Source of the DNA: Ruminococcaceae bacterium UBA2854
GTDB taxonomy: Bacteria; Bacillota; Clostridia; Oscillospirales; Acutalibacteraceae
Assembly: GCA_002350765.1 (NCBI GenBank)
Contig: DEFK01000002.1
Location: 1-41,903 of the forward strand
Direction: 5' to 3'
Length of the DNA: 41,903 nucleotides
Below the pieces are notes generated by a model, which saw only the letters and a list, made by a program, of their open reading frames with translations, had not been told where the DNA came from and made no database searches. The position numbers and the translations under genes are program-made. Within the stretch, counting starts at the first letter, position 1; every line of letters starts with the position of its first letter. This document shows, one piece after another, positions 1 to 8,067 of the stretch.

Positions 1-27
1 GGCTTAGTGCGACAGCCCCTTTTGTCG

Positions 28-58
28 AAAAAAATGAGAAGGAATTAATCCTTCTCAT
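28..58 (-). terminator. Intrinsic terminator of the CNNM/CorC gene
   Basis: A 10-bp perfect stem (34-43 with 49-58, loop ATTAA) is followed on the minus strand by seven T residues (A run at 28-34). The stop codon of the minus-strand gene lies in the loop. Confidence 0.85.
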
Positions 59-1316
59 CTTCATTTTCTTTTGGTTTTATAACTACATTCGCGGAAATAA
101 TACGCTGGCTGTTTACCTGTTGAACCGTAAGCTCGATATTCTCGTAAGTAAATCTCGCTTTTCGGCGGGGGATAGTGGTAAAGTGCTCGAGTATAAATCC
201 GCCTACCGTTACCGCGTCGGTCTCAACGTCGTCGGGGTCGATATCCGCGAGCTCGAATAAATCCTCGAGCGGCATATCTCCGCTTACGAAATATTCGGTG
301 TCGGAAATCTTAGTGCAGTCGTTTTCTATTTCCTCGTCCTCGTCCCAGATTTCTCCGACGATTTCCTCGAGTAAGTCCTCCATCGTAACTATACCGAGCG
401 TTCCGCCGTATTCGTCCGTAACGACCGCTATATGCAGGCGCTTGCGTTTAAAGTCGCTAAGTATCTTGGAAAGATTCTGGTTGTTAAATACGAAATAAGC
501 GGGCTGGATAAGCTTTCCGAGATTAGGCTCGTCGCCGTTCGCGAGAATTTCGAGGTAATCGCGCGTGTGCAGTATTCCGATAATATGGTCTATCGTTTCC
601 TTGTATACGGGAATACGCGAGTAACGGCTCTCCATAATAATATGTCGAAGCTTTTCGGGACTGTCCATAATGTCTATAGCAGTCATATCAACTCTCGGAG
701 TAAGAACCTCGAGAACGGTTTTGTCGTCGAAATCGAGTACCGACTGTACCATCTCGCTCTCGTCCTCCTCGAGAACGCCCTCGCCCTCGATATTTTCTAC
801 GATTTGTTTAAGCTCGTCCTCGGTAACGGATGGCTGTTCGGCTTTAGTACCCGCTATTTTAAGCGCGAGCTCCTTTAGCTTTAAGAACAAGAATACAATC
901 GGAGTTAAGAGGATTGTAAGCCCTTTAAGTATTCCCGCCGTAGCGAGCGAATAGCTCTCGGCGTGCTCCTTCGCGAGACATTTAGGGATAATCTCGCCGA
1001 ATGTAAGAACCAAAAGCGTCGTAGCTCCCGTGGCGATTGCCGTACCTACATCTCCGAATATCTTATAACACAGCGTCGCCGCGAGCGATGAACAGCCGAG
1101 GTTTACTATGTTGTTGCATACTAAAATAGTAGTAAGCGCCTTGTCGAAGCGTTCGGTAATATAAAGAACGTTTTTTGCTTTTTTATTGCCGTCGTCGGCG
1201 TAGCTCTGGATACGGATTACGTTCACGAACGAGAACGCCGTTTCCACCGAGCTGAAGAAAGCAGAAAGAATAATACACAGAATTATTACTATTATCTGCC
1301 ACGATTGATCGTCCAA
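45..1316 (-). CDS. CNNM/CorC-HlyC family membrane protein with CBS pair
   Basis: This is a membrane transporter-like protein of the hemolysin C/CorC (CNNM) family, linked in other bacteria to Mg2+/Co2+ efflux. The order seen is an N-terminal CNNM transmembrane domain (hydrophobic from residue 8, SAFFSSVETAF, then further segments to about residue 150, with the FGEIIPK motif), a CBS pair (about residues 200-330, including LTPRVDM and DEYGGTLGIVTMEDLLEEIVGEI), and a C-terminal CorC_HlyC domain (about 340-415) ending in a charged tail. At 423 aa it is full length. The start is TTG at 1314-1316, preceded by GAGGTG about 8 bases upstream; no ATG start fits. It is transcribed alone, divergent from the ClpP-like gene. 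The family call is firm; the ion is not known from sequence. Confidence 0.9.
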   Translation of the reverse strand: MDDQSWQIIVIILCIILSAFFSSVETAFSFVNVIRIQSYADDGNKKAKNVLYITERFDKALTTILVCNNIVNLGCSSLAATLCYKIFGDVGTAIATGATTLLVLTFGEIIPKCLAKEHAESYSLATAGILKGLTILLTPIVFLFLKLKELALKIAGTKAEQPSVTEDELKQIVENIEGEGVLEEDESEMVQSVLDFDDKTVLEVLTPRVDMTAIDIMDSPEKLRHIIMESRYSRIPVYKETIDHIIGILHTRDYLEILANGDEPNLGKLIQPAYFVFNNQNLSKILSDFKRKRLHIAVVTDEYGGTLGIVTMEDLLEEIVGEIWDEDEEIENDCTKISDTEYFVSGDMPLEDLFELADIDPDDVETDAVTVGGFILEHFTTIPRRKARFTYENIELTVQQVNSQRIISANVVIKPKENEDEKD

Positions 1317-1343
1317 AAACTTTCACCTCATAGATTTATTTAC

Positions 1344-1429
1344 TCTATAGGGAATTACTCAAAAACGGTATAAATCTTCAAGCGTAAAAGTTTTAAGGAG
1401 AAGAAAATCTTACCTGAATCCTATAGAGA
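1344..1429. promoter_or_regulatory. Two CTATAG-type motifs upstream of the CNNM gene
   Basis: TCTATAGGGAA (1344-1354) and ATCCTATAGAGAA (1418-1430) lie upstream of the minus-strand CNNM gene. They resemble TCCTATAGGGA next to the promoter of the XRE regulator gene at 15.6 kb. That they are operator sites is inference. Confidence 0.3.
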
Positions 1430-1443
1430 AAATAATTTTTATA

Positions 1444-1523
1444 TTGTCCGCTCAGTAGCACGCTGCGCGCGCACGAGCGATGACTATACGAAAGCGGACG
1501 CGCTCCAGCGCTTGCTTTCGTAT
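1444..1523 (+). repeat. Structured repeat, copy 1 (GTCCGCTCAGT ... GAGCRATGACT plus hairpin)
   Basis: TTGTCCGCTCAGT (1444-1456) and GAGCGATGACT (1475-1485) bracket a GC-rich variable segment; GCTC and GAGC can pair at its base. A second hairpin follows: ATACGAAAGC (1486-1495) pairs with GCTTTCGTAT (1514-1523), with inner GCGCT/AGCGC. The same conserved blocks, with different hairpin sequences, recur at 21879-22006. The rest of the 1317-1673 intergenic space is AT-rich, with the promoter at its right end. Confidence 0.6.
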
Positions 1524-1582
1524 TATAGCATACTATAATTCTTTTAAAAAATAATTTTTATTTAGAAAAAAGAATAATTTTC

Positions 1583-1629
1583 TTGAATTATATTCCATAA
1601 AATGATATAATCTAAGTTAATGTATACAT
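1583..1629 (+). promoter_or_regulatory. Promoter with palindrome at +1 for the ClpP-like gene
   Basis: TTGAAT (1583-1588), a 17-bp spacer and TATAAT (1606-1611) form a near-consensus sigma-A promoter. The perfect palindrome AATGTATACATT (1618-1629) lies just where transcription should start, which suggests an operator. Confidence 0.7.
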
Positions 1630-1673
1630 TATATTGTGCTTCTTTGGGTAAAATACCCGTGGAGGTGCGTATA

Positions 1674-2405
1674 ATGGGAAATAAAAAATCTCAGGAAGAT
1701 GAATTTGTAAAGAATCCCTGTGAGGAAAATGACGGCTCAATCGAGGGTGATAACCCGCTTGACGAGAGCCATAACGAACAGATTGAAAATTCGGGCTCAA
1801 TTCTCGCTATGCGGGGAGATAAGCTTATCCATTGTCTTACTATAGTAGGTCAAATCGAGGGGCATTATATATTGCCGCAGAATAACAAGACCACGAAGTA
1901 CGAGCACGTTATACCGCTTTTGGTGTCTATTGACGAGGACCCGAGAATTAAAGGGCTTTTAATGCTTATCAATACCGTCGGCGGTGATGTAGAGGCTGGG
2001 CTCGCGATAGCGGAGCTTATATCGGGTATGAAGAAGCCCGTGGTGTCGATTGTGCTCGGCGGAGGACATTCTATCGGTATACCCTTAGCGGTATCGGCTA
2101 AAAAGAGCTTTATCGCGAAAAGCGCTTCGATGACGGTGCATCCCGTAAGGAGTACGGGGCTTACCATAGGCGTTCCGCAGACGTTCGATTATTATCGGCG
2201 TATGCAGGACAGGATTACGAATTTTGTCGTTGATAATTCGAAAATCAGCAGGGAAGATTATACCAATCTCGTTATGAATACAGGCGAGCTGGTTATGGAC
2301 GTCGGAACTATTCTCGACGGACAGCGCGCGGTTGACGTCGGCTTGATCGACGCTGTCGGAAACCTTAACGAGGCTTTGGACTGTCTGTATGAAATGATAA
2401 ATTAA
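1674..2405 (+). CDS. tepA: ClpP-family serine protease, TepA/YmfB-like
   Basis: This is a ClpP-like serine peptidase of the TepA (translocation-enhancing protein) type. Residues 1-40 are acidic and low in hydrophobicity; the ClpP/crotonase fold covers about 45-240. The probable nucleophile is the serine in GGGHSIG, and the histidine in MTVHPVRS is the second catalytic residue; a following aspartate is likely in the QDRI/FVVD region. The ATG at 1674 is chosen because GGAGGTG sits 7 bases upstream; the frame stays open 18 codons further but that start has no ribosome site. In Bacillus, tepA lies next to spoIIIE; here uppP is inserted before ftsK, so the neighbourhood supports the call. At 243 aa the length fits. 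The substrate is unknown. Confidence 0.85.
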   Translation: MGNKKSQEDEFVKNPCEENDGSIEGDNPLDESHNEQIENSGSILAMRGDKLIHCLTIVGQIEGHYILPQNNKTTKYEHVIPLLVSIDEDPRIKGLLMLINTVGGDVEAGLAIAELISGMKKPVVSIVLGGGHSIGIPLAVSAKKSFIAKSASMTVHPVRSTGLTIGVPQTFDYYRRMQDRITNFVVDNSKISREDYTNLVMNTGELVMDVGTILDGQRAVDVGLIDAVGNLNEALDCLYEMIN

Positions 2406-2414
2406 AAAAGGAAC

Positions 2415-2466
2415 GGGTGTTAGGTTTTAGAGCAATCTAATTATATAAATCCTAAATCCTACACCC
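2415..2466 (+). repeat. Intercistronic imperfect hairpin before uppP
   Basis: GGGTGTTAGGTTTTAG (2415-2430) pairs with CTAAATCCTACACCC (2452-2466), with one bulge and one mismatch. There is no T tract. It ends about 15 bases before the uppP ribosome site and is made of repeated CCTAA/TTAGG words. Confidence 0.5.
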
Positions 2467-2489
2467 TAATCCCTAATTTGGAGGTACAT

Positions 2490-3437
2490 ATGGAATTATT
2501 GTTTAAAATTATTCAGGACGTTATACTCGGAGCCGTTCAGGGCGTTACCGAGTTTCTGCCCGTATCGAGCAGCGGCCATCTTAACATCGCCAAGCACCTT
2601 ATGGGAGTTGACGACGGCGGAATTTTCCTCGACGTTATGTTACATATCGGTACTTTAGCGGCGGTGCTTATTTTCTACCGCAAGCTTATTTTAAGGCTTA
2701 TTAAGGCGTTCGGACTGCTCGTTAAGGACGTGTTTACGGGTAAGTTTAAATGGTCGAAAATGGACGGCGACAGAAATCTTATAATAATGCTTATTATCGG
2801 TTTACTACCGCTTTTCCTATTATTCGCGCCTATCCCCGGAACGGATATGAAGGTAAAGGATTTAGCGGATTTATTCGCCGAGAGTAAGTATTTTATCGTG
2901 GTAGGTATATCGCTTTTAGTTACAAGTACGCTTCTCTTTATAGGCGATCGCGTAAGCAAACGCCCGCAGGGTAAGCATTATAAGAAGGACGCCGACAGCA
3001 ATTATACGGGTGACGGACGTACGCGCTATACTGTTTTAGACGCTTTATGCGTAGGCTTAACGCAGTGCGTAGCCGCTATTTTCCCTGGACTTTCACGTTC
3101 GGGTTCAACCCTTTCGACAGGTCAGATGCGCGGTATTAATAAACAGGCTGCGCTCGACTATACCTTCGTGCTCGGTATTCCCTCGATTTTAGCCGCGGCT
3201 GTTTTGGAGATAAAAGACGTTGATAAAGCTATGCTCACAACCGATAACATTATCGCGGTAGTCTTCGGCGTGATCGCGGCGGCTGTGGTCGGATATTTCT
3301 CGATCGTGCTGTTTAAATGGCTGCTTAAAACCGATAAGATGATCGTATTTATAATTTATACAGCCGTTGTCGGTCTGATTGTTACTGGTATAAGCGTATT
3401 CGAGATGCTTAACAACACGACTGTTAAATTTTTCTGA
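2490..3437 (+). CDS. uppP: Undecaprenyl-diphosphate phosphatase (UppP/BacA)
   Basis: This integral membrane enzyme removes a phosphate from undecaprenyl diphosphate to recycle the lipid carrier of peptidoglycan synthesis, and gives bacitracin resistance when abundant. The N-terminal signature GVTEFLPVSSSGHL contains the catalytic Glu21, Ser27 and His30; the second repeat motif FPGLSRSGST is near residues 200-208. About eight hydrophobic segments are visible. The segment around residues 80-180 is longer and more charged than in E. coli, as in many Clostridia versions. ATG 2490 is preceded by GGAGGT; the upstream in-frame TTG at 2478 overlaps that site and is rejected. It probably forms an operon with tepA. 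The 315-aa length is normal for Clostridia. Confidence 0.95.
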   Translation: MELLFKIIQDVILGAVQGVTEFLPVSSSGHLNIAKHLMGVDDGGIFLDVMLHIGTLAAVLIFYRKLILRLIKAFGLLVKDVFTGKFKWSKMDGDRNLIIMLIIGLLPLFLLFAPIPGTDMKVKDLADLFAESKYFIVVGISLLVTSTLLFIGDRVSKRPQGKHYKKDADSNYTGDGRTRYTVLDALCVGLTQCVAAIFPGLSRSGSTLSTGQMRGINKQAALDYTFVLGIPSILAAAVLEIKDVDKAMLTTDNIIAVVFGVIAAAVVGYFSIVLFKWLLKTDKMIVFIIYTAVVGLIVTGISVFEMLNNTTVKFF

Positions 3438-3483
3438 TTTAAGAGTTATTATTCTTTAAAAGAATGAAATGGATGTGAGTATT

Positions 3484-6036
3484 TTGGCAGCTAAAAAACA
3501 AACCGCCAAAAAATCAAATACAAAATCAACCCCTAAGAAAAAAACGAATTCAAAATCTAAAAAACCCGCGCCTAAGAATGTAAAAGAGAAAACCAAGCTC
3601 AGTCCGAGGATAAAATCTCTCCTTTATTTCGCGGCGGCGCTCATATCGCTTCTGGTGGTATTTATTCCTGGAGCTTCGGTATGGGAGGGTATAAGAGGCT
3701 TCTTCTACGGACTGTTCGGAATCTGTATTATCCTTATTCCGATACTGTTTATATACCTCGCGGTAATTACCACGCTCGAAAAGGAGATAGCTCATTTTAA
3801 AACCAAAATGGCTATGTCGATCACGATTATTATGTTGACGGAAACGCTGGTATATCTTTTCAGCGGAGCTCAGAACCAGTATATAGAGCGAGGCTATTTC
3901 ACCGCTTTAGGCCGTCTTTATATGCACAGCGGATTTGAACAGCCCAACAGACTGTTTTCCTGCGGAGGATTTTTCAGCGGAATACTCGGCTGGCCTTTGC
4001 TGAAAGCGTTCGGCTGGTGGGCGGCAACGGGCGTAGTGCTCGTATTGCTTATTACGCTCTGCCTGATTATCTGTAGGATCTCGCTGAACGATATCGGCAG
4101 AGTAGCCATGAACTTCGGCAAGGGCGTTACGGAAGCCTACGAGCGCCAGGGTGAACGCCGAAACAGAAGACGAGAGCTTCCCGAGGACGAGTTTCAGTAT
4201 GACGGCTATGATACTCCCGATAACGCGGTTGATTACGGTAATAATGACGATTTTAATACTTCGATAGATATAGACCTCGGAAATACGAAGAAACGTCGTA
4301 AAAAGAAAAGCAGGTCTTCTATCGACATTTCCATAGATGACGACAGTACGCCTAAGAAGGAAAGCTCCGACGAGGCTATGGATAAGTTTATGGACGCCGT
4401 TAAAAAGGCTCAGGCAGTCAATGACGAGCCCGAGAAGAAACCTGCGCGCAGCCGTAAGCCTAAAGATGAGAAAAAGGAAGAGATTTTTACCGAAGAAGAT
4501 ACATACCGCTTCCCGCCGATCGGTCTTTTAAAGCTCGCGGATAATTCCTCCGTAAACGGCGATGAGGAAATGAAGCAGAATGCCCAGAAGCTTATTTCTA
4601 CCTTGGACAGCTTCGGTGTAAGCGCTTCGATTACCCATATTTCAAGAGGCCCTTCGGTAACGAGATATGAGCTTCATCCCGCTCCCGGAGTTAAGATCAA
4701 TAAGATTACGAATCTTTCGGACGATATCGCGCTTAACTTAGCGGCTAACGGTATAAGAATCGAAGCGCCTATCCCGGGTAAAGCGGCGGTAGGTATCGAG
4801 GTTCCGAATAAGGCAGTTAATGTGGTTTCTATAAGAGAGCTTATCGATTCCGAGGAGTTTGAGAACAGTAAAAGCAAGCTGACCTGCGTACTCGGTAAGG
4901 ATATCGCGGGTAAGATTATTACGACTGATATCGCGAAACTCCCTCACCTGCTTATCGCGGGTACTACGGGTTCAGGTAAATCGGTTTGCGTTAACTCGCT
5001 GCTTATCAGTATTCTTTATAAGGCTACTCCCGATGAGGTTAAGCTTGTACTTATCGACCCGAAAATGGTTGAGTTCTCGAAGTACAAGGGCATTCCGCAC
5101 CTTCTCGTGCCTGTAGTTTCGGACGTTAAGAAAGCCGCGGGTACTTTAGCCTGGGCTGTATCCGAAATGCAGGACAGATATAAGCTGTTCGCCGAGTTCG
5201 ATTGTAAGGACATCGACTCGTATAATAAACTTATAGATTCTAACCTTGAATATATGAAAGAAAATCCACCCTACGAGAATGAGGAGGGCGAGATGATTCA
5301 GCCCGTGCTCGACGTTAACGGGCTGGATGTAAGAAAAGAAAAGCTCCCGAGAATAGTTATCGCTATCGACGAGCTTGCCGATTTAATGATGACCGCTCCG
5401 GGTGAGGTAGAGGACAGTATCGTTCGTCTGGCTCAGCTCGCCAGAGCCGCGGGTATGCACCTTGTTATCGCTACCCAGCGTCCGACAGCTAACGTAATTA
5501 CAGGTCTTATTAAATCGAACGTTCCGAGCCGTATCGCCTTAAAGGTAGGCTCGAATATGGACTCGAGAATTATCCTCGATACGGGCGGAGCCGAGAAGCT
5601 TATCGGTCGAGGCGATATGCTGTATATGCCTGTCGGCGCGCCTAATCCGATTCGTGTACAGGGATGTTTCGCTACTGACGAAGAAATCGGCGGAGTAACA
5701 CGCTATGTTAAGAAATCCGCTCAGGCTCAGTATAACGAGGAAATCGAGGAGAAGATTCTGCGTATCGCCGAGGAAGGCGCCGACGATAATTCGGGCGAGT
5801 CTTCGGGAGATATCCAGGTTGACGCTAAAATGGAGGAAGCGATTAAGTTCGTTTGCGAGGCTGGACAGGCTTCTACCTCAATGCTCCAGCGCAGACTTCA
5901 CGTAGGCTACGCGAGAGCGGGCCGTATGATTGACGATATGGAACAGCTCGGCGTAATCGGTCCTCACCAGGGCTCTAAGCCGAGAGAGGTTATTATGACC
6001 TACGGCGAGTGGCTGGAGAGAAATCATAATCAGTAA
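3484..6036 (+). CDS. ftsK: DNA translocase FtsK/SpoIIIE
   Basis: This septum-anchored ATP-driven DNA pump moves chromosome ends during division or sporulation. A Lys-rich N-terminus (residues 1-45) precedes four membrane spans (about 46-200), a long acidic/basic linker (200-340), then the alpha/beta motor: Walker A GTTGSGKS near residue 492, Walker B IVIAIDELADL near 622, QRPT motif, and a winged-helix gamma domain (about 780-850, STSMLQRRL...GYARAGRMID) that reads KOPS/SRS-like sites. I prefer the TTG at 3484, which follows GGATGTGAG (one mismatch to an extended Shine-Dalgarno); an ATG at 3469 is open in frame but has no ribosome site. The same arrangement is seen at htpG. FtsK and SpoIIIE cannot be told apart by sequence alone. 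Confidence 0.93.
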   Translation: MAAKKQTAKKSNTKSTPKKKTNSKSKKPAPKNVKEKTKLSPRIKSLLYFAAALISLLVVFIPGASVWEGIRGFFYGLFGICIILIPILFIYLAVITTLEKEIAHFKTKMAMSITIIMLTETLVYLFSGAQNQYIERGYFTALGRLYMHSGFEQPNRLFSCGGFFSGILGWPLLKAFGWWAATGVVLVLLITLCLIICRISLNDIGRVAMNFGKGVTEAYERQGERRNRRRELPEDEFQYDGYDTPDNAVDYGNNDDFNTSIDIDLGNTKKRRKKKSRSSIDISIDDDSTPKKESSDEAMDKFMDAVKKAQAVNDEPEKKPARSRKPKDEKKEEIFTEEDTYRFPPIGLLKLADNSSVNGDEEMKQNAQKLISTLDSFGVSASITHISRGPSVTRYELHPAPGVKINKITNLSDDIALNLAANGIRIEAPIPGKAAVGIEVPNKAVNVVSIRELIDSEEFENSKSKLTCVLGKDIAGKIITTDIAKLPHLLIAGTTGSGKSVCVNSLLISILYKATPDEVKLVLIDPKMVEFSKYKGIPHLLVPVVSDVKKAAGTLAWAVSEMQDRYKLFAEFDCKDIDSYNKLIDSNLEYMKENPPYENEEGEMIQPVLDVNGLDVRKEKLPRIVIAIDELADLMMTAPGEVEDSIVRLAQLARAAGMHLVIATQRPTANVITGLIKSNVPSRIALKVGSNMDSRIILDTGGAEKLIGRGDMLYMPVGAPNPIRVQGCFATDEEIGGVTRYVKKSAQAQYNEEIEEKILRIAEEGADDNSGESSGDIQVDAKMEEAIKFVCEAGQASTSMLQRRLHVGYARAGRMIDDMEQLGVIGPHQGSKPREVIMTYGEWLERNHNQ

Positions 6037-6082
6037 GTCGTTTCTTCCTGACCTTCACTGATCACTGATTACTGACCACTAG

Positions 6083-6193
6083 TCACTAATTTATAGACGA
6101 ACCTTTCCTTCGTATCCAAAATTTGACAAGGCACTAAGGTACGGGGGATATGAATTTAAGATAGGAACGCACACGATAGACGAGGCGGTATAA
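6083..6193 (+). pseudogene. Possible C-terminal gene remnant before ygiQ
   Basis: An open stretch of 36 codons without a start codon runs from the TAG at 6080-6082 to the TAA at 6191-6193. Its end reads YGGYEFKIGTHTIDEAV, which looks like real protein rather than spacer. It follows a quasi-repetitive TGATCACTGATTACTGACC spacer (about 6056-6088). I do not recognise the parent gene. It could also be chance. Confidence 0.3.
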
Positions 6194-6195
6194 AA

Positions 6196-8067
6196 ATGTC
6201 ATTCCTTCCGATGACAATTGAAGAATGTAAAGAACGCGGATGGGATTATGTAGACTTTGTCTACGTAACGGGCGACGCTTACGTTGACCATCCGTCGTTC
6301 GGAGCAGCTATCATAACCCGCGTTACGGAAGACGCGGGTTTTAGAGTTGCCGTTATTTCCCAGCCCGACTGGAGGAGCGATAAGGACTTTAAGCGCTTCG
6401 GAAAGCCGAGACTGGGGTTCTTTGTTTCCGCGGGAAATATCGACAGTATGGTGGCGCATTATACCGTCGCTAAGCGTAAGAGAAGCGACGACGCTTATAC
6501 CGCGGGCGGTAAAGCGGGTAAACGTCCCGACAGAGCCGTTACGGTTTATTCTAATATTCTTAAAAAGAATTATCCCGATACGCCTGTAATTATCGGCGGG
6601 CTCGAAGCGTCGCTTAGAAGATTTGCCCATTACGATTACTGGGAGGATAAGGTTATGCCGTCCGTGCTTTTCGACAGCAAGGCGGATATCCTAGTCTACG
6701 GAATGGGAGAATTACAGACTGTCGAAATCGCGAACCGCTTGAGCGACGGTTTGCCGATAGAGTCTTTATATGATATAAGAGGTATTTGCTACAGTATTCC
6801 GACTAAGGATTATGTTCCCGAATCTGTCGTGGATTTGCCGAGCTTCGAGCGGGTACGAGAAAGTAAGAAAGACTACGCCGTAGCCGCCCGAAAGGAGCTC
6901 GAGGAAGCCGACGCCGTTAGAGGACGAAAGGTTATCCAAAGGCACGGAAAAAATATCCTCGTACAAAATCCGCCGATGCGTCCGCTTAATACGGACGAGC
7001 TCGACCACGTGTATTCTCTCCCGTACGAGAGATATTATCACCCGTCGTATGAGGCTTTAGGCGGAGTTCCGGGGATAAAAGAGGTTGAGTTCTCGATTAC
7101 CCATAACCGAGGTTGCTTCGGCGCGTGTAATTTCTGCTCGCTCGCGTTTCATCAGGGACGAGCCGTTACCGTAAGGAGCGAGGAGAATGTAATTAAGGAA
7201 GCCGAAAGCTTTCTTAAAAATCCCCGCTTTAAGGGCTATATTAGCGACGTCGGAGGCCCTACCGCGAATTTCAGGATTCCGTCTTGTGATATCCAGGAAA
7301 AATGCGGACTTTGTAAGAATAAAAAGTGCCTGGCTCCTAAGCCGTGCAAAAACCTCAACGCCGACCACAGCGATTATATCCATCTTCTCAGAGAGCTGAG
7401 AAAGATTGACGGTATAAAAAAGGTGTTCGTAAGAAGCGGTATACGCTACGATTATTTTCTCGCCGATAAGAGCGGCGAGTTCCTTAATGAGCTTGTAAAA
7501 TACCACGTAAGCGGTCAGCTAAGGGTAGCGCCCGAGCATTGCAGCTCAACGGTTCTCGACAAAATGGGTAAGCCGCATATCGAGGCGTATAAAAGGTTCT
7601 CCGAGATGTTTTATAAGGCGACCTCCGATATAAAGAAAGAGCAGTATATTGTACCGTATCTTATGAGCTCGCACCCGGGTTGTACCTTAAAGGAAGCGGT
7701 GGAGCTTGCGGTATTTCTGAAAAATGAGAAAATCCATCCCGAGCAGGTACAGGATTTTTACCCGACGCCTGGTACAATTTCAACCGCGATGTATTATACC
7801 GAGCTCGATCCCTATACTCTCGAGAAGGTCTACGTTCCGAAAACCGCTGGCGAAAAAGCTATGCAGCGCGCTTTAATGCAGTATTTTATCCCGAAAAACA
7901 GGGAAACAGTTTTTAAAGCCCTAAAAGCCGCGGGCAGGCTCGACCTTGTCGGAAACGCTAAAAAGTGCCTGATACCTTATCCTAAGGGCTATAACTCCGA
8001 AGTTAAGAAAAAGAAGGATAAGTTTAAGAAGTATTCGAGAAAGCCTAAAAAGGGTAAACGTAAATGA
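6196..8067 (+). CDS. UPF0313 family radical SAM protein YgiQ
   Basis: This is a radical SAM protein of the YgiQ/UPF0313 family; its reaction is not established. The N-terminal domain (residues 1-290) begins with the family signature FLPMT...ERGWDYVDFVYVTGDAYVDHPSFG. The radical SAM core follows, with the cluster-binding RGCFGACNFC near 306-315, and a second Cys-rich segment near 360-385 (CDIQEKCGLC, then two more Cys groups), which could hold another metal or cluster. The C-terminus (600-623) is very Lys/Arg rich. At 623 aa it is full length. ATG 6196 has GAGGCGG upstream. The next gene starts inside its stop (ATGA-type overlap at 8064), so the two are co-translated. Confidence 0.92.
   Translation: MSFLPMTIEECKERGWDYVDFVYVTGDAYVDHPSFGAAIITRVTEDAGFRVAVISQPDWRSDKDFKRFGKPRLGFFVSAGNIDSMVAHYTVAKRKRSDDAYTAGGKAGKRPDRAVTVYSNILKKNYPDTPVIIGGLEASLRRFAHYDYWEDKVMPSVLFDSKADILVYGMGELQTVEIANRLSDGLPIESLYDIRGICYSIPTKDYVPESVVDLPSFERVRESKKDYAVAARKELEEADAVRGRKVIQRHGKNILVQNPPMRPLNTDELDHVYSLPYERYYHPSYEALGGVPGIKEVEFSITHNRGCFGACNFCSLAFHQGRAVTVRSEENVIKEAESFLKNPRFKGYISDVGGPTANFRIPSCDIQEKCGLCKNKKCLAPKPCKNLNADHSDYIHLLRELRKIDGIKKVFVRSGIRYDYFLADKSGEFLNELVKYHVSGQLRVAPEHCSSTVLDKMGKPHIEAYKRFSEMFYKATSDIKKEQYIVPYLMSSHPGCTLKEAVELAVFLKNEKIHPEQVQDFYPTPGTISTAMYYTELDPYTLEKVYVPKTAGEKAMQRALMQYFIPKNRETVFKALKAAGRLDLVGNAKKCLIPYPKGYNSEVKKKKDKFKKYSRKPKKGKRK

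Noticed and set aside
6199..6630. 143-codon minus-strand frame opposite ygiQ
   Set aside because: Mirror of the conserved ygiQ N-terminus with no ribosome site.
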